From positions 501,349-565,348 of the forward strand of contig NZ_GG697129.1 in NCBI RefSeq assembly GCF_000160575.1: a stretch of DNA of 64,000 nucleotides. The letters are read 5' to 3'. How positions within the stretch are numbered: position 1 is the first letter of the stretch; each line of letters starts with the position of its first letter. Origin of the DNA: Weissella paramesenteroides ATCC 33313 (lineage in GTDB: Bacteria > Bacillota > Bacilli > Lactobacillales > Lactobacillaceae). Below are positions 1 through 8,623 of the stretch, in pieces. The notes beneath the pieces are model-generated. The model made no database searches and had not been told where the DNA came from. It worked only from the letters and a program-made list of their open reading frames with translations. The position numbers were made by a program, and so were the translations under genes.

Positions 1-1131
1 AAATGGAATTGCGTTCATTGTTACCCAGGCAATACCTAACAAAACAAATGATAATGCTGATACTGTTTTTGAACCAGTCGTTGATAGCATAAAGAACCCA
101 ACTGCTCCTAAGAACAAACCAAGTGTATAAGCTGGCTTACGTGTTTTATTGCTCAAACGTGAAATCACTAATCCCCAAATAATAGCGGCGATTGTTTCAA
201 TTGATGATAGAACACCAAACCAATTTCCAGCAGCTTGGAAGGCACCTGAAGATGCATTGGTAGTATGCCAAATGTTATCTGCTACGGTTCCAGTACCGTA
301 CGTCCATAAGTATTGGAATCCTGCCCAGCAGAAGAATTGCACAATACCTAACGTCCAGAAGACCTTTGGTGCATTTTTAATGATTTCTACAACATTAGTT
401 TTTTCTGTTGTTTCAGTCAATCCATGATACTCTGCATACTTACTTGGTTCATATTCATCAACCTTCCAGATAGTAAATGCAGCAGAAATGGCAAGAATAA
501 TAGCACCTAAGTAAAATGACCATTTCACGGATGATGGTAATTGACCTTGTGCGGCCACATTAGCAACACCGATTGCCGTAAAGAAAAATGGGAATAGGTT
601 AGCGATTACACCACCGATATTTCCCCAAATTGTTTGCCATGACCATGCCATGTCCTTTTGACTATCGTTGACCATATCTGAAATCATCATCTTAAAAGGT
701 TGCATAGACATGTTTGATGACAAGTCCATGAATAAAATAGCAACGGCACCAAACCAAAGGGCTGTTGATGCTTTGAATCCAAATGATCCCGCATTTGGCA
801 ATAAGGTCATCACGATAATCGCCACGATTGATCCTAGTATAAGATATGGTAAGCGACGACCGATTTTAGGAATCCAAGTACGGTCTGAGAAATAACCAAC
901 TAACGGTTGAACAACCATACCAGCTAATGGTGGCAAAATAAAGAAGAACCCTAACTTCGTTGGATCAGCTCCTAAGGTTTGAAAGATACGTCCCATATTG
1001 GCACTTTGTAGTGAAAAGGCCATTGATGTTCCTAAATTTCCAAAGGTCATTAACATTAATGTTGCGATTGACAACGTTGGTAAATGTTTTTTACCAAAAG
1101 TATTTTTGACTCTGACATGTTTTAACTCCAT
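1..1131 (-). CDS. SLC45-type MFS oligosaccharide transporter (C-terminus cut off)
   Basis: The minus strand stays open from an ATG at 1131 to the first base of the window, 377 codons, so the C-terminus is missing. The N-terminus (MELKHVRVKNTFGKKHLPTLS) is followed by many hydrophobic segments, with GNLGTSMAFSLQSANMGRIF in the first helix region and a GYFSDR loop typical of glycoside-cation-symporter MFS proteins. Lactic acid bacterial relatives import maltose, sucrose or other oligosaccharides with protons. An in-frame ATG at 1137 is an alternative start; neither has a strong ribosome binding site. It diverges from a LacI regulator across cre-like and palindromic operator sites, so sugar induction and catabolite repression are likely. 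The substrate cannot be read from sequence. Confidence 0.85.
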   Translation of the reverse strand, partial: MELKHVRVKNTFGKKHLPTLSIATLMLMTFGNLGTSMAFSLQSANMGRIFQTLGADPTKLGFFFILPPLAGMVVQPLVGYFSDRTWIPKIGRRLPYLILGSIVAIIVMTLLPNAGSFGFKASTALWFGAVAILFMDLSSNMSMQPFKMMISDMVNDSQKDMAWSWQTIWGNIGGVIANLFPFFFTAIGVANVAAQGQLPSSVKWSFYLGAIILAISAAFTIWKVDEYEPSKYAEYHGLTETTEKTNVVEIIKNAPKVFWTLGIVQFFCWAGFQYLWTYGTGTVADNIWHTTNASSGAFQAAGNWFGVLSSIETIAAIIWGLVISRLSNKTRKPAYTLGLFLGAVGFFMLSTTGSKTVSALSFVLLGIAWVTMNAIPF

Positions 1132-1163
1132 AATCATAAAATTTTATATTTGCATTCAATAAA

Positions 1164-1177
1164 TGAAAGCGCTTTAC
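1164..1177. promoter_or_regulatory. cre-like site upstream of the sugar transporter
   Basis: TGAAAGCGCTTTAC matches the CcpA consensus TGWAANCGNTNWCA at 12 of 14 positions. A second, similar site (TGAAAGCGCATTCT) lies at 1213-1226. Both sit just upstream of the transporter start, so catabolite repression of that gene is likely. Binding itself is inferred. Confidence 0.6.
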
Positions 1178-1228
1178 TTACAAATAAAACTATACGTCTT
1201 CAAACACTGTTATGAAAGCGCATTCTTT

Positions 1229-1244
1229 ATGTTACCGGTAACAT
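1229..1244. promoter_or_regulatory. Palindromic operator between transporter and LacI regulator
   Basis: ATGTTACCGGTAACAT is a perfect 16-nt palindrome in the divergent promoter region. Its size and CG-centred symmetry suit a LacI-family operator, so it is the best candidate for the site bound by the regulator encoded at 1348. Confidence 0.6.
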
Positions 1245-1310
1245 GTTTTCTGACCCTGCGTAAAATTACGCGCCAAATAGCAATCATGGTATGATGTAAT
1301 AAGGAATTTT

Positions 1311-1324
1311 AGAAAACGTTTTCA
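1311..1324. promoter_or_regulatory. cre-like/LacI-type operator upstream of the regulator gene
   Basis: AGAAAACGTTTTCA contains the perfect palindrome GAAAACGTTTTC and fits the cre consensus at 13 of 14 positions. It sits about 25 bases before the regulator start codon, which suggests autoregulation or CcpA control. Confidence 0.55.
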
Positions 1325-1347
1325 AATAAAGTATCGAGGTCAATATC

Positions 1348-2280
1348 ATGGTTTCAATATCTGACGTGGCTCACGAAGCACATGTTTCAAAAATGACTGT
1401 CTCACGAGTTATCAATCATCCTGAACAAGTATCACCCGAAATTAGAAAAGATGTACAACGTGTTATTTCACAATTAGGATATGTTCAAAATCGTGCGGGT
1501 AGAGCATTGGCAAATAATCGTCATTACAACATCGCATTTATTTTATTAGACAATGTGAATGAAATTGAACCCTATTATGCTCATCTACTCATGCATTTAA
1601 CAGATGCCCTCCGTGAAGAAGGCTACACATTAGAAATGCGCCATGACCGTAATTTTGATCTAACAAACGTCGATGGTTTTTTAATTTGTGGTGCACGTCA
1701 CAGTGATTTTACTGTTTTAAACAACTTACCTATCCCGGTTGTGATATACGGTACGGAATCCGGCATTACTTCAGTAGATATTGATAACCAGGCTGGTACC
1801 CTCCTTGCGACAAAATTATTAATTAGTCAACACTACCAACGCTTATTGTTTTTGGGCATGGATATCGATGAGCCATTTGCAACTAATCGTGAAATGGGTT
1901 ATCGCCAAGCAATGCGTGAAGCCGATCGTGAAGTTGAAATCTATCGTTTACCTAATAACGAACATATTGTGCAACGCTTTTTACAAAATGATGATTTGAG
2001 TGCTAACACAGGTATTATCGCTGCAACCGATCGCCTAGGTCTGGGAGCCTTAAGGGCAAGTCGACAGCAAGGATTACAAGTGCCAGATGATATTGGTATT
2101 GTTGGCTTTGATGGTATTTATATTCATCAACTAGCAGAGCAACCACTGACTACAGTCCAACAACCACTTAAAGAAATTGCAGGACACATGGTGCAATTAT
2201 TGCTAGCTGAGTTATCTGGTAAAACAGTCGAATCAGTATATGTCGTGCCTAAACTCATTCATGGTGAAACGACAAAATAA
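1348..2280 (+). CDS. LacI-family sugar-responsive transcriptional regulator
   Basis: This 310-residue protein starts with the LacI helix-turn-helix (SISDVAHEAHVSKMTVSRVIN, residues 3-22) and the hinge region (ALANNRHYNIAF). A periplasmic-binding-protein-like sensor domain fills the rest, with IIAATDRLGLGAL and DIGIVGFDGI in the positions expected for the effector-binding core. GAGG precedes the ATG. It is divergent from the SLC45-type transporter, and three operator-like palindromes lie between them. It most likely represses that transporter and itself until a sugar or sugar phosphate is present. The MalR/RafR-like specificity is not resolvable. Confidence 0.9.
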   Translation: MVSISDVAHEAHVSKMTVSRVINHPEQVSPEIRKDVQRVISQLGYVQNRAGRALANNRHYNIAFILLDNVNEIEPYYAHLLMHLTDALREEGYTLEMRHDRNFDLTNVDGFLICGARHSDFTVLNNLPIPVVIYGTESGITSVDIDNQAGTLLATKLLISQHYQRLLFLGMDIDEPFATNREMGYRQAMREADREVEIYRLPNNEHIVQRFLQNDDLSANTGIIAATDRLGLGALRASRQQGLQVPDDIGIVGFDGIYIHQLAEQPLTTVQQPLKEIAGHMVQLLLAELSGKTVESVYVVPKLIHGETTK

Positions 2281-2298
2281 AAAATAGGTAAATAGCAC

Positions 2299-2333
2299 AA
2301 ATAGGCCGGGACTAAATCAATCCCGGCCTATTT
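2299..2333. terminator. Bidirectional rho-independent terminator
   Basis: AATAGGCCGGGA and TCCCGGCCTATT form a perfect GC-rich stem around a 9-nt loop, with A/T tracts on both sides. It separates the LacI gene (plus) from the convergent DUF3021 gene (minus). Confidence 0.9.
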
Positions 2334-2338
2334 TACAT

Positions 2339-2704
2339 CTAACTTTGAATTATTTTAAAAACCACTGCTAAGACTGACCAAATCACTAGTCCAACAATAG
2401 CAAAATAGAGAAAAATCAATAGTGCATCCTTTAAATTATTTAGCGGAAACCAACCGCTGAATAACAATACAGGATAAACCGTGATAAACATTAGCAAAAA
2501 ATGAATTAAACTTTGTTTAGCAAAGCTCCACTGATCAATCTCATAAATAACTGTTGTCACTCCCACAAATAATAATATCAATGCTGTAAAAAAGGTCCCT
2601 TTTGCCTCCTGGAATTTATTTTGGGTATTCAACACAAATGCAATACTACCCAAAATAATAAAAGGTATGCCCCCACGCATAATTCCTGAAAGTAATAATT
2701 TCAT
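2339..2704 (-). CDS. DUF3021 family four-helix membrane protein
   Basis: The start chosen is the ATG at 2704 because AAGGGGG lies seven bases before it; the longer frame from 2731 has no such site. The 121-residue product is almost entirely hydrophobic, with four predicted membrane segments and an early G-I-M-R-G-G-I-P-F motif typical of DUF3021 proteins. In lactic acid bacteria these are usually encoded beside a LytTR regulator and are thought to act with it. Here no LytTR gene is adjacent; the only one in the window is at 48.2 kb, paired with a LiaF-like protein. Its function is unknown. Confidence 0.7.
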   Translation of the reverse strand: MKLLLSGIMRGGIPFIILGSIAFVLNTQNKFQEAKGTFFTALILLFVGVTTVIYEIDQWSFAKQSLIHFLLMFITVYPVLLFSGWFPLNNLKDALLIFLYFAIVGLVIWSVLAVVFKIIQS

Positions 2705-2923
2705 CTTGATTTCCCCCTTATGGATTTTCAAGATTGATGTACTATATGCTATGTATACCTTAATTATAAGTGAAACATCTCACATAACATAAAATTACGT
2801 TTCAATATTATTGATTACTTGACCAATATAATGTTCCTAATACCGCAAATCGAGAATGATTACTTTCTGCGTGTATTTTTTTGTGTGCTATACTGAGAAA
2901 AATTGCAAAAGGAAGTAGCTATC

Positions 2924-3883
2924 ATGACAAAAATTGTTCTTTTAGACGGGTATGCATTAAACAACGATTTAGATTGGCCTCAACTCAATCAATTAGGTGA
3001 CTGTACCTTCTATGATCGAACGAATGTTGATGATAAATCCGAAATTTTGCATCGAATTGATAATGCTGAAATCGTAATCACTCACAAAACACCACTAGAT
3101 GATGACATCATCAGTCATGCATCCAATCTTAAATATATTGGCATTATGGGGACTGGTTATGATGTTGTTGACATTGATAGTGCCCATAAACATCAGATTA
3201 CTGTAACTAACATCCCCACTTATGCAAGTGAGGCGGTTGCACAATTTACCTTCTCACTACTACTGGAAGTTACCGGACAGGTTGGACGCCACAATCAACT
3301 AGTTCACGAAAATAAATGGTCACAAGTTCCAGATTTTACATTTTGGGACAAACCCTTATTTGAATTACAAGGCAAAACATTGGGATTGATTGGTTACGGA
3401 CATATTGCACAAAAGGTTGCCAAAATTGCCCACGCATTTGCAATGAACGTCATTTTCTATAATCATCATCCAAAACCCAATGCTGAAGAATGGGCAACAC
3501 AAGTCTCTTTAGATGAACTATTAGCACAATCAGATGTTATTAGTCTGCATGTGATACAAACACCTGACACAATCAACATAATCAATAAATCAACAATTTC
3601 TAAAATGAAGCGTCATGTCATCATATTAAATACAGCCAGAGGAAAGTTGATCAACGAAGTGGATATGGCAGATGCCTTAAATCATCAGCGTGTTTATGCA
3701 TTAGCAACCGATGTTGTACAAAAGGAACCGATTAAAGTAGATAATCCCTTATTAACTGCTCAAAATTGTATCATCACACCTCACATTGCTTGGGCTCCCT
3801 TGGAAACTCGAGCAAGATTGCTAGATATTACAATTAATAACTTAAAGAGCTACCTTTCTGGTAAACCCGTCAATGTCGTCTAA
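2924..3883 (+). CDS. D-isomer-specific 2-hydroxyacid dehydrogenase (hydroxypyruvate/glyoxylate reductase-like)
   Basis: The 319-residue enzyme starts at the ATG at 2924, preceded by AAGGAAG; an upstream frame extension is unlikely to be used. It has the split N-terminal substrate domain, the NAD-binding motif GLIGYGHIAQKVAKIA, and the catalytic Arg (NTARGKLINE), Glu (QKEPI) and His (TPHIAWA). It is closest in layout to glycerate dehydrogenase/hydroxypyruvate reductase and reduces a 2-keto acid with NAD(P)H. It is followed 15 bases later by rarD and then a pentapeptide-repeat gene, so they probably form one operon. It is one of four such dehydrogenases within 19 kb; the substrate is not certain. 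Confidence 0.85.
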   Translation: MTKIVLLDGYALNNDLDWPQLNQLGDCTFYDRTNVDDKSEILHRIDNAEIVITHKTPLDDDIISHASNLKYIGIMGTGYDVVDIDSAHKHQITVTNIPTYASEAVAQFTFSLLLEVTGQVGRHNQLVHENKWSQVPDFTFWDKPLFELQGKTLGLIGYGHIAQKVAKIAHAFAMNVIFYNHHPKPNAEEWATQVSLDELLAQSDVISLHVIQTPDTINIINKSTISKMKRHVIILNTARGKLINEVDMADALNHQRVYALATDVVQKEPIKVDNPLLTAQNCIITPHIAWAPLETRARLLDITINNLKSYLSGKPVNVV

Positions 3884-3897
3884 AAAGGGAGTCATCT

Positions 3898-4809
3898 ATG
3901 GAAAATAAAAAATTAGGCGTTCAATCTGGCTTATTAGCATATATATTCTGGGGTGTATTAGGTGTTTTTTGGGAACTTATGCATACTGTACCTGCAATGG
4001 ACATTTTATCCTACCGAATTCTCTGGTCAATGTTAACAATCGCCATTATTCTGACAATTCGGCGAGACTGGCCCCTGCTATTTAACACAATTAAGCAATT
4101 AGCCCACACTCATAAATTAAAATGGCTTATTCTCGCTTCATTTCTAATTTCAGCTAACTGGTTTATCTACATTTACATGGTGACTCATCAAGCAGCTACT
4201 GAAGCAAGTCTCGGATATTACATCATGCCGCTCATGAACGTAGTTGTTGCCGTCCTATTCCTACATGAACATCTATCAAAAACGAGAATTGTTGCATTGA
4301 CCTTTGTTGTTATTGGCGTTGCAATCCTGACATTTCAAACAGGTTCATTACCTCTAAACACATTATTAATGGCTGGTACGTTCTGTTTGTATAGTTTAAT
4401 TAAAAAGAAAGTACCACTACCAGCCCTTATCTCATTAACTTTAGAAACCCTTTTCGTTTTTCCAATTGCTATCATTTATCTACTACTAACACCTTATAAT
4501 ATGCTACAAGGTAACCCACATGTTACAGTACTCATTATTCTCAGTGGATTAGTGACAATCATCCCCTTACTACTGTTTGCCGTCGCTGCTAAGAACATTG
4601 ACTTCATTACACTCAGTTTCATTCAATATTTGAATCCAACCATGCAATTACTAATGGCCATATTTGTTCTCAATGAAGCATTTACTTGGCATAAAGCCAT
4701 TGTTTTCATTTTAATTTGGATTGGTATTGCAGTGTTCGTCTATGGCAGTATACAAAGTGCGCGCCAAACACGCCAAATTCAAAATAAATCGAGAGGAAGA
4801 AATATATGA
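3898..4809 (+). CDS. rarD: EamA/RarD-family drug-metabolite exporter
   Basis: The 303-residue protein has ten hydrophobic segments arranged as two EamA repeats. The signature GLLAYIFWGVLGVFW lies near the N-terminus, with the YRILWS motif of the RarD subgroup just after. AAAGGGAG precedes the ATG. RarD proteins belong to the drug/metabolite transporter superfamily; the E. coli founder was named for chloramphenicol sensitivity, but substrates are largely unknown. The gene overlaps the next one as ATGA, and it follows a 2-hydroxyacid dehydrogenase, which suggests export of a metabolite linked to that enzyme (inference). Confidence 0.85.
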   Translation: MENKKLGVQSGLLAYIFWGVLGVFWELMHTVPAMDILSYRILWSMLTIAIILTIRRDWPLLFNTIKQLAHTHKLKWLILASFLISANWFIYIYMVTHQAATEASLGYYIMPLMNVVVAVLFLHEHLSKTRIVALTFVVIGVAILTFQTGSLPLNTLLMAGTFCLYSLIKKKVPLPALISLTLETLFVFPIAIIYLLLTPYNMLQGNPHVTVLIILSGLVTIIPLLLFAVAAKNIDFITLSFIQYLNPTMQLLMAIFVLNEAFTWHKAIVFILIWIGIAVFVYGSIQSARQTRQIQNKSRGRNI

Positions 4810-5405
4810 TTACCAAGCAACAACTCTCCTTAGACGAAGTAGTTCCTGGTGAAATTTACGAGGATTGTTTATTTCTATATTCTTCGGAAAGAATTCATGT
4901 GGATTCAGTAAAATTTAAAAACTGCGAGTTTCAGCAAACAGATTTTTCAGATAGCGAATGGCTTGACTGTCAGATTGAAAGCTGTCATTTTCTTAACAAT
5001 GATTTCTCATCCAGCGTTTTTTACCGTACCATTTTTAACAAATGCCAACTAATGGGGACGGATTTTTCAAATAATCACTGGAAAAACACGATCATTATTG
5101 ATTCAAAGGCAGACTATCTCAATCTATCTGGATCCAAAATAGAAACCAGTCAATTTGAAAAAAGTAGTCTGGTTAGCGCCTACTTTCAAAACATGCAAAT
5201 TAAAAAGGGATTGAAATTTACCCAATGTGAACTCGATAAAGCTGACTTCTTAGATACTGATTTAGTTGGCGTGGATATCTCTAAAAGTTTTTTTGAAACA
5301 TTAAATGTAACAATTGATCAAGTTCGTGGTTGCATAATCAGTCCGGTACAAGCCATTGCATTTATCAGTCTGCTTGGTGTTAAAATTAATGATGAAGATT
5401 TTTAG
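4806..5405 (+). CDS. Pentapeptide-repeat protein
   Basis: The 199-residue protein consists mainly of tandem five-residue units of the form A(D/N)LXX or degenerate versions (FKNCEFQQTDFSDSEWLDCQ, FNKCQLMGTDFSNNHW, DKADFLDTDLVGVD), which fold into a right-handed quadrilateral beta-helix. The start overlaps the rarD stop codon (ATGA), so translation is coupled. Relatives include McbG/Qnr-type gyrase-protecting proteins and many of unknown role. The C-terminus (VRGCIISPVQAIAFISLLGV) is typical of that subgroup. Resistance or gyrase modulation is only a possibility here. Confidence 0.85.
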   Translation: MITKQQLSLDEVVPGEIYEDCLFLYSSERIHVDSVKFKNCEFQQTDFSDSEWLDCQIESCHFLNNDFSSSVFYRTIFNKCQLMGTDFSNNHWKNTIIIDSKADYLNLSGSKIETSQFEKSSLVSAYFQNMQIKKGLKFTQCELDKADFLDTDLVGVDISKSFFETLNVTIDQVRGCIISPVQAIAFISLLGVKINDEDF

Positions 5406-5462
5406 TGATTGTAAGGTCAGTATGCTAGATTAAAACTAATACTCAAAACTGGAGGGTTTATT

Positions 5463-5963
5463 ATGAAAATTGACGTTGCCTTAGATAACAATTTTATTCC
5501 TGATAAGTACGCAAAATTTGCACCAGATCAATATCGTCTTGAAGACACACCAGTTGTAAATTTTCCGATTAAGGTCAGTGATGTCCCTACTGGTACCGAA
5601 TCCTTGTCTGTCGTCTTTATCGATTACGATTCAGTGCCGGTTGCTGGTTTTGTCTGGATTCATTGGTTAGCAGCTAATCTACCAGTTGGTGATATACCTG
5701 AAGACCTTTCACATGCTAATATTTCGTATGTGCCCGGTACCAACTCACAGTATGCACAATATCGTCTGGACAATCCAGCACTTACGCAAAGCTATACTGG
5801 TCCAATGCCACCAGATAAAACTCATGACTATACACTAAAAGTTTTCGCCTTAGATACGACGTTAGACTTAAAAGCTGGCTACTTCCTTAATGATTTCCGT
5901 CGTGCAGTTAAAGGACATGTATTAGATACTGCCTCATTAGATTTACCAGCTCGTAGCAAATAA
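5463..5963 (+). CDS. YbhB/YbcL (PEBP/Raf kinase inhibitor-like) family protein
   Basis: This 166-residue cytosolic protein has the PEBP fold signatures: the DYDSVPVAGFVWIHWLAAN segment with the conserved Asp and His of the anion-binding pocket, and GPMPPDKTHDYTLKVFALD with the conserved Pro and His. GGAGGG precedes the ATG. Bacterial members bind small anionic ligands but have no settled role. It is separated by 57 bases from the pentapeptide gene and followed by a strong terminator. Confidence 0.9.
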   Translation: MKIDVALDNNFIPDKYAKFAPDQYRLEDTPVVNFPIKVSDVPTGTESLSVVFIDYDSVPVAGFVWIHWLAANLPVGDIPEDLSHANISYVPGTNSQYAQYRLDNPALTQSYTGPMPPDKTHDYTLKVFALDTTLDLKAGYFLNDFRRAVKGHVLDTASLDLPARSK

Positions 5964-5997
5964 TGTTTCATGTGGAACAATGCATTTTTATAACCAT

Positions 5998-6035
5998 AAA
6001 AAGTAGGTCACTTCATTTGAAATGACCTACTTTTT
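5998..6035. terminator. Bidirectional terminator
   Basis: AAAAAGTAGGTCA and TGACCTACTTTTT form a perfect stem. It sits between the convergent PEBP gene (plus) and the D-2-hydroxyacid dehydrogenase (minus), with A and T tracts serving each direction. Confidence 0.9.
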
Positions 6036-6037
6036 CC

Positions 6038-7027
6038 TTAACTAACTGTATGTTCACTTGACTTACCAGACAAAATAGCTACTGTATCATCTAAGCTAAT
6101 GTCCACCATGTTTTGAACAGCAATATTAGTATAGAAACCAACATGTGGTGTGATAATAACATTATCGTACTGACGTAATTGAATTAAATCTTGGTTAGGG
6201 AGCTCTTGACCTCGTAAATCAAAATTGAAGAACGTTTCTTCACCAACCATCGTATCCAATGCTGCACCAGCTAGCCTTTTCTCTGCCAATGCCGCTAACA
6301 AAGCACTTGTATCCACCACTGGTCCACGACATTCATTGATTAAATATGCGGTTGGTTTCATTAAAGCTAATGCAGCTTCATCAATCAAACCTCGTGATGT
6401 GTCATTTAAATCAACATGCAAACAGATGACATCTGCTTGTTGAAGAACTTCTTCAAACGACAAGAAAGTGAGTACATCATCCAATTCATGATTAGGTTTA
6501 ATGTCATATGCGATAACTTTTGCATCCAAGGCATGAAATAGGCGTGCTGCTGTACCGCCTATCCTTCCGGCACCAATAATGCCAATTGTTAATGAGTGAA
6601 TTTCACTTCCTTGTAATCCAGCCCAACGAAAATCTTGTTCACGAACACGTTGGTCAACTAATTCTTGCTTTCTAATTAAACGTAATGTGTGTGTTAGTGC
6701 TAATTCGGCTACTGATCGAGGTGAATATGCTGGTACATTGCTGACAATCAAATCATTTTCAGCTGCAGCTTTTAAATCAATCACATCATACCCAGCTGTT
6801 CGCGTTGTCAGTTGTTTGATGCCCAATTCGTGCAAGCGTGGGTAGACGTCCGATTCAATCTGAGTTCGTTGCTGAATAACTAACCCGTCAAAACCAGCCA
6901 CCTGATCCACGGTCTCTGAATGTAATTCCCATTCTGCAATGGTTAACGCCACATCTGGATGACGATTACCCCACTTCTCGATTGCCGCACGTTCATCTGG
7001 CCGAACACTCAATAATAAAATTTTCAT
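6038..7027 (-). CDS. D-lactate/D-2-hydroxyacid dehydrogenase (module 1)
   Basis: The 329-residue protein belongs to the D-lactate dehydrogenase branch: NVPAYSPRSVAELALTH, the Rossmann motif GIIGAGRIGGTAARLF, then catalytic Arg (NECRGPVVDT), Glu (MVGEETFF) and His (ITPHVGFYT). It interconverts 2-keto acids and D-2-hydroxy acids with NADH. The gene begins 2 bases after the stop of an aromatic-type aminotransferase, so both are in one operon. That arrangement points to reduction of transamination products such as phenylpyruvate or 2-ketoisocaproate rather than bulk lactate production. A paralogue with the same neighbour type is at 20104. Confidence 0.88.
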   Translation of the reverse strand: MKILLLSVRPDERAAIEKWGNRHPDVALTIAEWELHSETVDQVAGFDGLVIQQRTQIESDVYPRLHELGIKQLTTRTAGYDVIDLKAAAENDLIVSNVPAYSPRSVAELALTHTLRLIRKQELVDQRVREQDFRWAGLQGSEIHSLTIGIIGAGRIGGTAARLFHALDAKVIAYDIKPNHELDDVLTFLSFEEVLQQADVICLHVDLNDTSRGLIDEAALALMKPTAYLINECRGPVVDTSALLAALAEKRLAGAALDTMVGEETFFNFDLRGQELPNQDLIQLRQYDNVIITPHVGFYTNIAVQNMVDISLDDTVAILSGKSSEHTVS

Positions 7028-7029
7028 TT

Positions 7030-8214
7030 TTAAATCCTCTCACTTTCATTCCTTTGATCAACAACATATTGTCGTAATTGGGTCATCCCCCTTGTAATCT
7101 CAGCCATACTAGTTGCATAGCTAAGTCGTAAGTAGTGCGCACCTCCTGGACCAAAATATGAACCTGGTACTGCAGCCACAAGTCCCGTTTTAGCCAAATC
7201 ATAAGCAAATTTTTCATCATCTTGTTCTAAATCAGGAGCAATTTTCGTATAAATATAGAATGCACCACTTGGTTTGGCTGTTTGAAAACCTAACTCATTC
7301 AAAGTTTCTAAAATGACATCTCGCCTTTTCTGATACTCTGTCTTCATTGGTAATGCATCATCTTGACCATTTCCTAAAGCTTCCGCCGCAGCATCTTGCA
7401 TAACTGTTGCAGTACTCGTAATTGTAAATTGGTGGATCTTACTTAATTCATCAGTAAGTACTTTTGGTGCACATAATAACCCAATTCGCCAACCTGTCAT
7501 CGCATGAGACTTTGAAACACCGGTAATCAAAATTGTTTGTTCTCGTAATGTTTTCGTCAATGATGCATGTGGCTGGTCATAATTTAATTCACTGTAAATT
7601 TCATCACACAATGCAAATATTGGTTTATCCCTTAAAATATCAGCCAATGCATCCAATTCTGCCTGCGAATAAGTGATACCTGTTGGATTACTTGGATAAT
7701 TCAACACAACCATTTTGACCGCTGGTCCTTCATGAGCAATTGTATCTGCTAATAATTCTGGGGTTAGTTTAAAATCTGTTGCTGAAGTGTCCACCAAAAT
7801 AGGCTGGCCACCAGCCACTGTGACATCGGCAATGTACAATGGGAATGTTGGTGTTGGAATAATCACTTTATCACCAGGATTCAACACAGACACAATCGCT
7901 GTATAAATCGCTTCAGTTGCACCTTCAGTAACAATTATTTCTTCAGGTGCATAGTGTTGACCATACTTGGCCGCTAAAAAATCACTCGCATTTTGACGTA
8001 GCTCCTGCGTCCCATTTGATGGCGCATAATGTGAATGATTTGCTTGAATACTACGAATGGCTGCCTGTTGCACATGCTTCGGTGTGTCGAAATCCGGTTC
8101 ACCTAATGTAAAATTCACAATATTTGGAATATCAGCAGCAAAATTTGCAAAAGCTAAGATATTTGATGGTTGCACATTGACTAACTGTTTATTTAAATAT
8201 TTTGTTATTTCCAT
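7030..8214 (-). CDS. Class I/II aminotransferase, AraT/PatA-like (module 1)
   Basis: The 394-residue PLP enzyme has LTPELLADTI, NYPSNPTGITY, the CDEIYSEL aspartate motif and the Schiff-base lysine in GVSKSHAMTGWRIGL. It closely follows the layout of lactococcal AraT, the aromatic amino acid aminotransferase, and of PatA. AraT-type enzymes move the amino group of Phe, Tyr, Trp, Leu or Met to 2-oxoglutarate. Its operon partner is a D-2-hydroxyacid dehydrogenase. Expression is probably controlled by the structured leader and attenuator-like terminator upstream (8264-8560). AAAGGAG lies before the ATG. Confidence 0.85.
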   Translation of the reverse strand: MEITKYLNKQLVNVQPSNILAFANFAADIPNIVNFTLGEPDFDTPKHVQQAAIRSIQANHSHYAPSNGTQELRQNASDFLAAKYGQHYAPEEIIVTEGATEAIYTAIVSVLNPGDKVIIPTPTFPLYIADVTVAGGQPILVDTSATDFKLTPELLADTIAHEGPAVKMVVLNYPSNPTGITYSQAELDALADILRDKPIFALCDEIYSELNYDQPHASLTKTLREQTILITGVSKSHAMTGWRIGLLCAPKVLTDELSKIHQFTITSTATVMQDAAAEALGNGQDDALPMKTEYQKRRDVILETLNELGFQTAKPSGAFYIYTKIAPDLEQDDEKFAYDLAKTGLVAAVPGSYFGPGGAHYLRLSYATSMAEITRGMTQLRQYVVDQRNESERI

Positions 8215-8220
8215 AACTAA

Positions 8221-8562
8221 TTCACTCCTTTAATGCTTAAAAACGAACAATATTATTTCTACGAAAAAAGACCCTCTCGATTGAAAACAATCTAGAGGGT
8301 TTTATAACCTTTTATTACCCCTTGCAGATTATTTTCGAACCTGCAGGGTCTTTTAACTCAAGCCAAATAGCTTTCATTTCCCACAGGTACAAACATGTGT
8401 GACATGTCTGCACCTGCTAATAACAAGATGCAAACACTATCTAATAGAAACGAAAGTTATAGTTCCAACTATTCAATTGTGACGCACGACGTAATTTCAT
8501 AAATATCAGCTCTCGGATTTAATAATATTCTAACCATACTCTAATGTTTCGGCTTGTGTCAA
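8221..8562 (-). promoter_or_regulatory. Long structured 5' leader with attenuator-like terminator (unknown riboswitch class)
   Basis: A promoter-like TTGACA (minus strand, 8562-8557) and TATGGT (8538-8533, 18-base spacing) is followed by about 300 untranslated bases before the aminotransferase. The leader contains a long hairpin (8384-8416, CAGGT..ACATGT/ACATGT..ACCTG), a second (8317-8327 with 8341-8350, ACCCCTTGCAG/CTGCAGGGTC) and an intrinsic terminator (8271-8283/8288-8300 followed by six T). The second hairpin's GGGGT arm could pair with the terminator's ACCC, which would make an antiterminator. There is no T-box core (GGTGG..) and no TPP, SAM, lysine or purine signature that I recognise. 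Ligand control is inferred. Confidence 0.5.
8264..8300 (-). terminator. Attenuator terminator in the aminotransferase leader
   Basis: ACCCTCTAGATTG and CAATCGAGAGGGT pair around TTTT on the minus strand with one mismatch, followed by CTTTTTT. It lies about 50 bases before the aminotransferase start and after the leader promoter, so it would stop transcription before the gene unless the leader refolds. Confidence 0.75.
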
Positions 8563-8623
8563 CCCTTGCAAACGATTTTCTTTTTTATGATATCCTGATA
8601 TTAATGACTTGGGGGGAAAATAA

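Noticed and set aside
149..895. Two plus-strand open frames inside the sugar transporter
   Set aside because: They are antisense shadows of the SLC45-type gene, without ribosome sites or family features.
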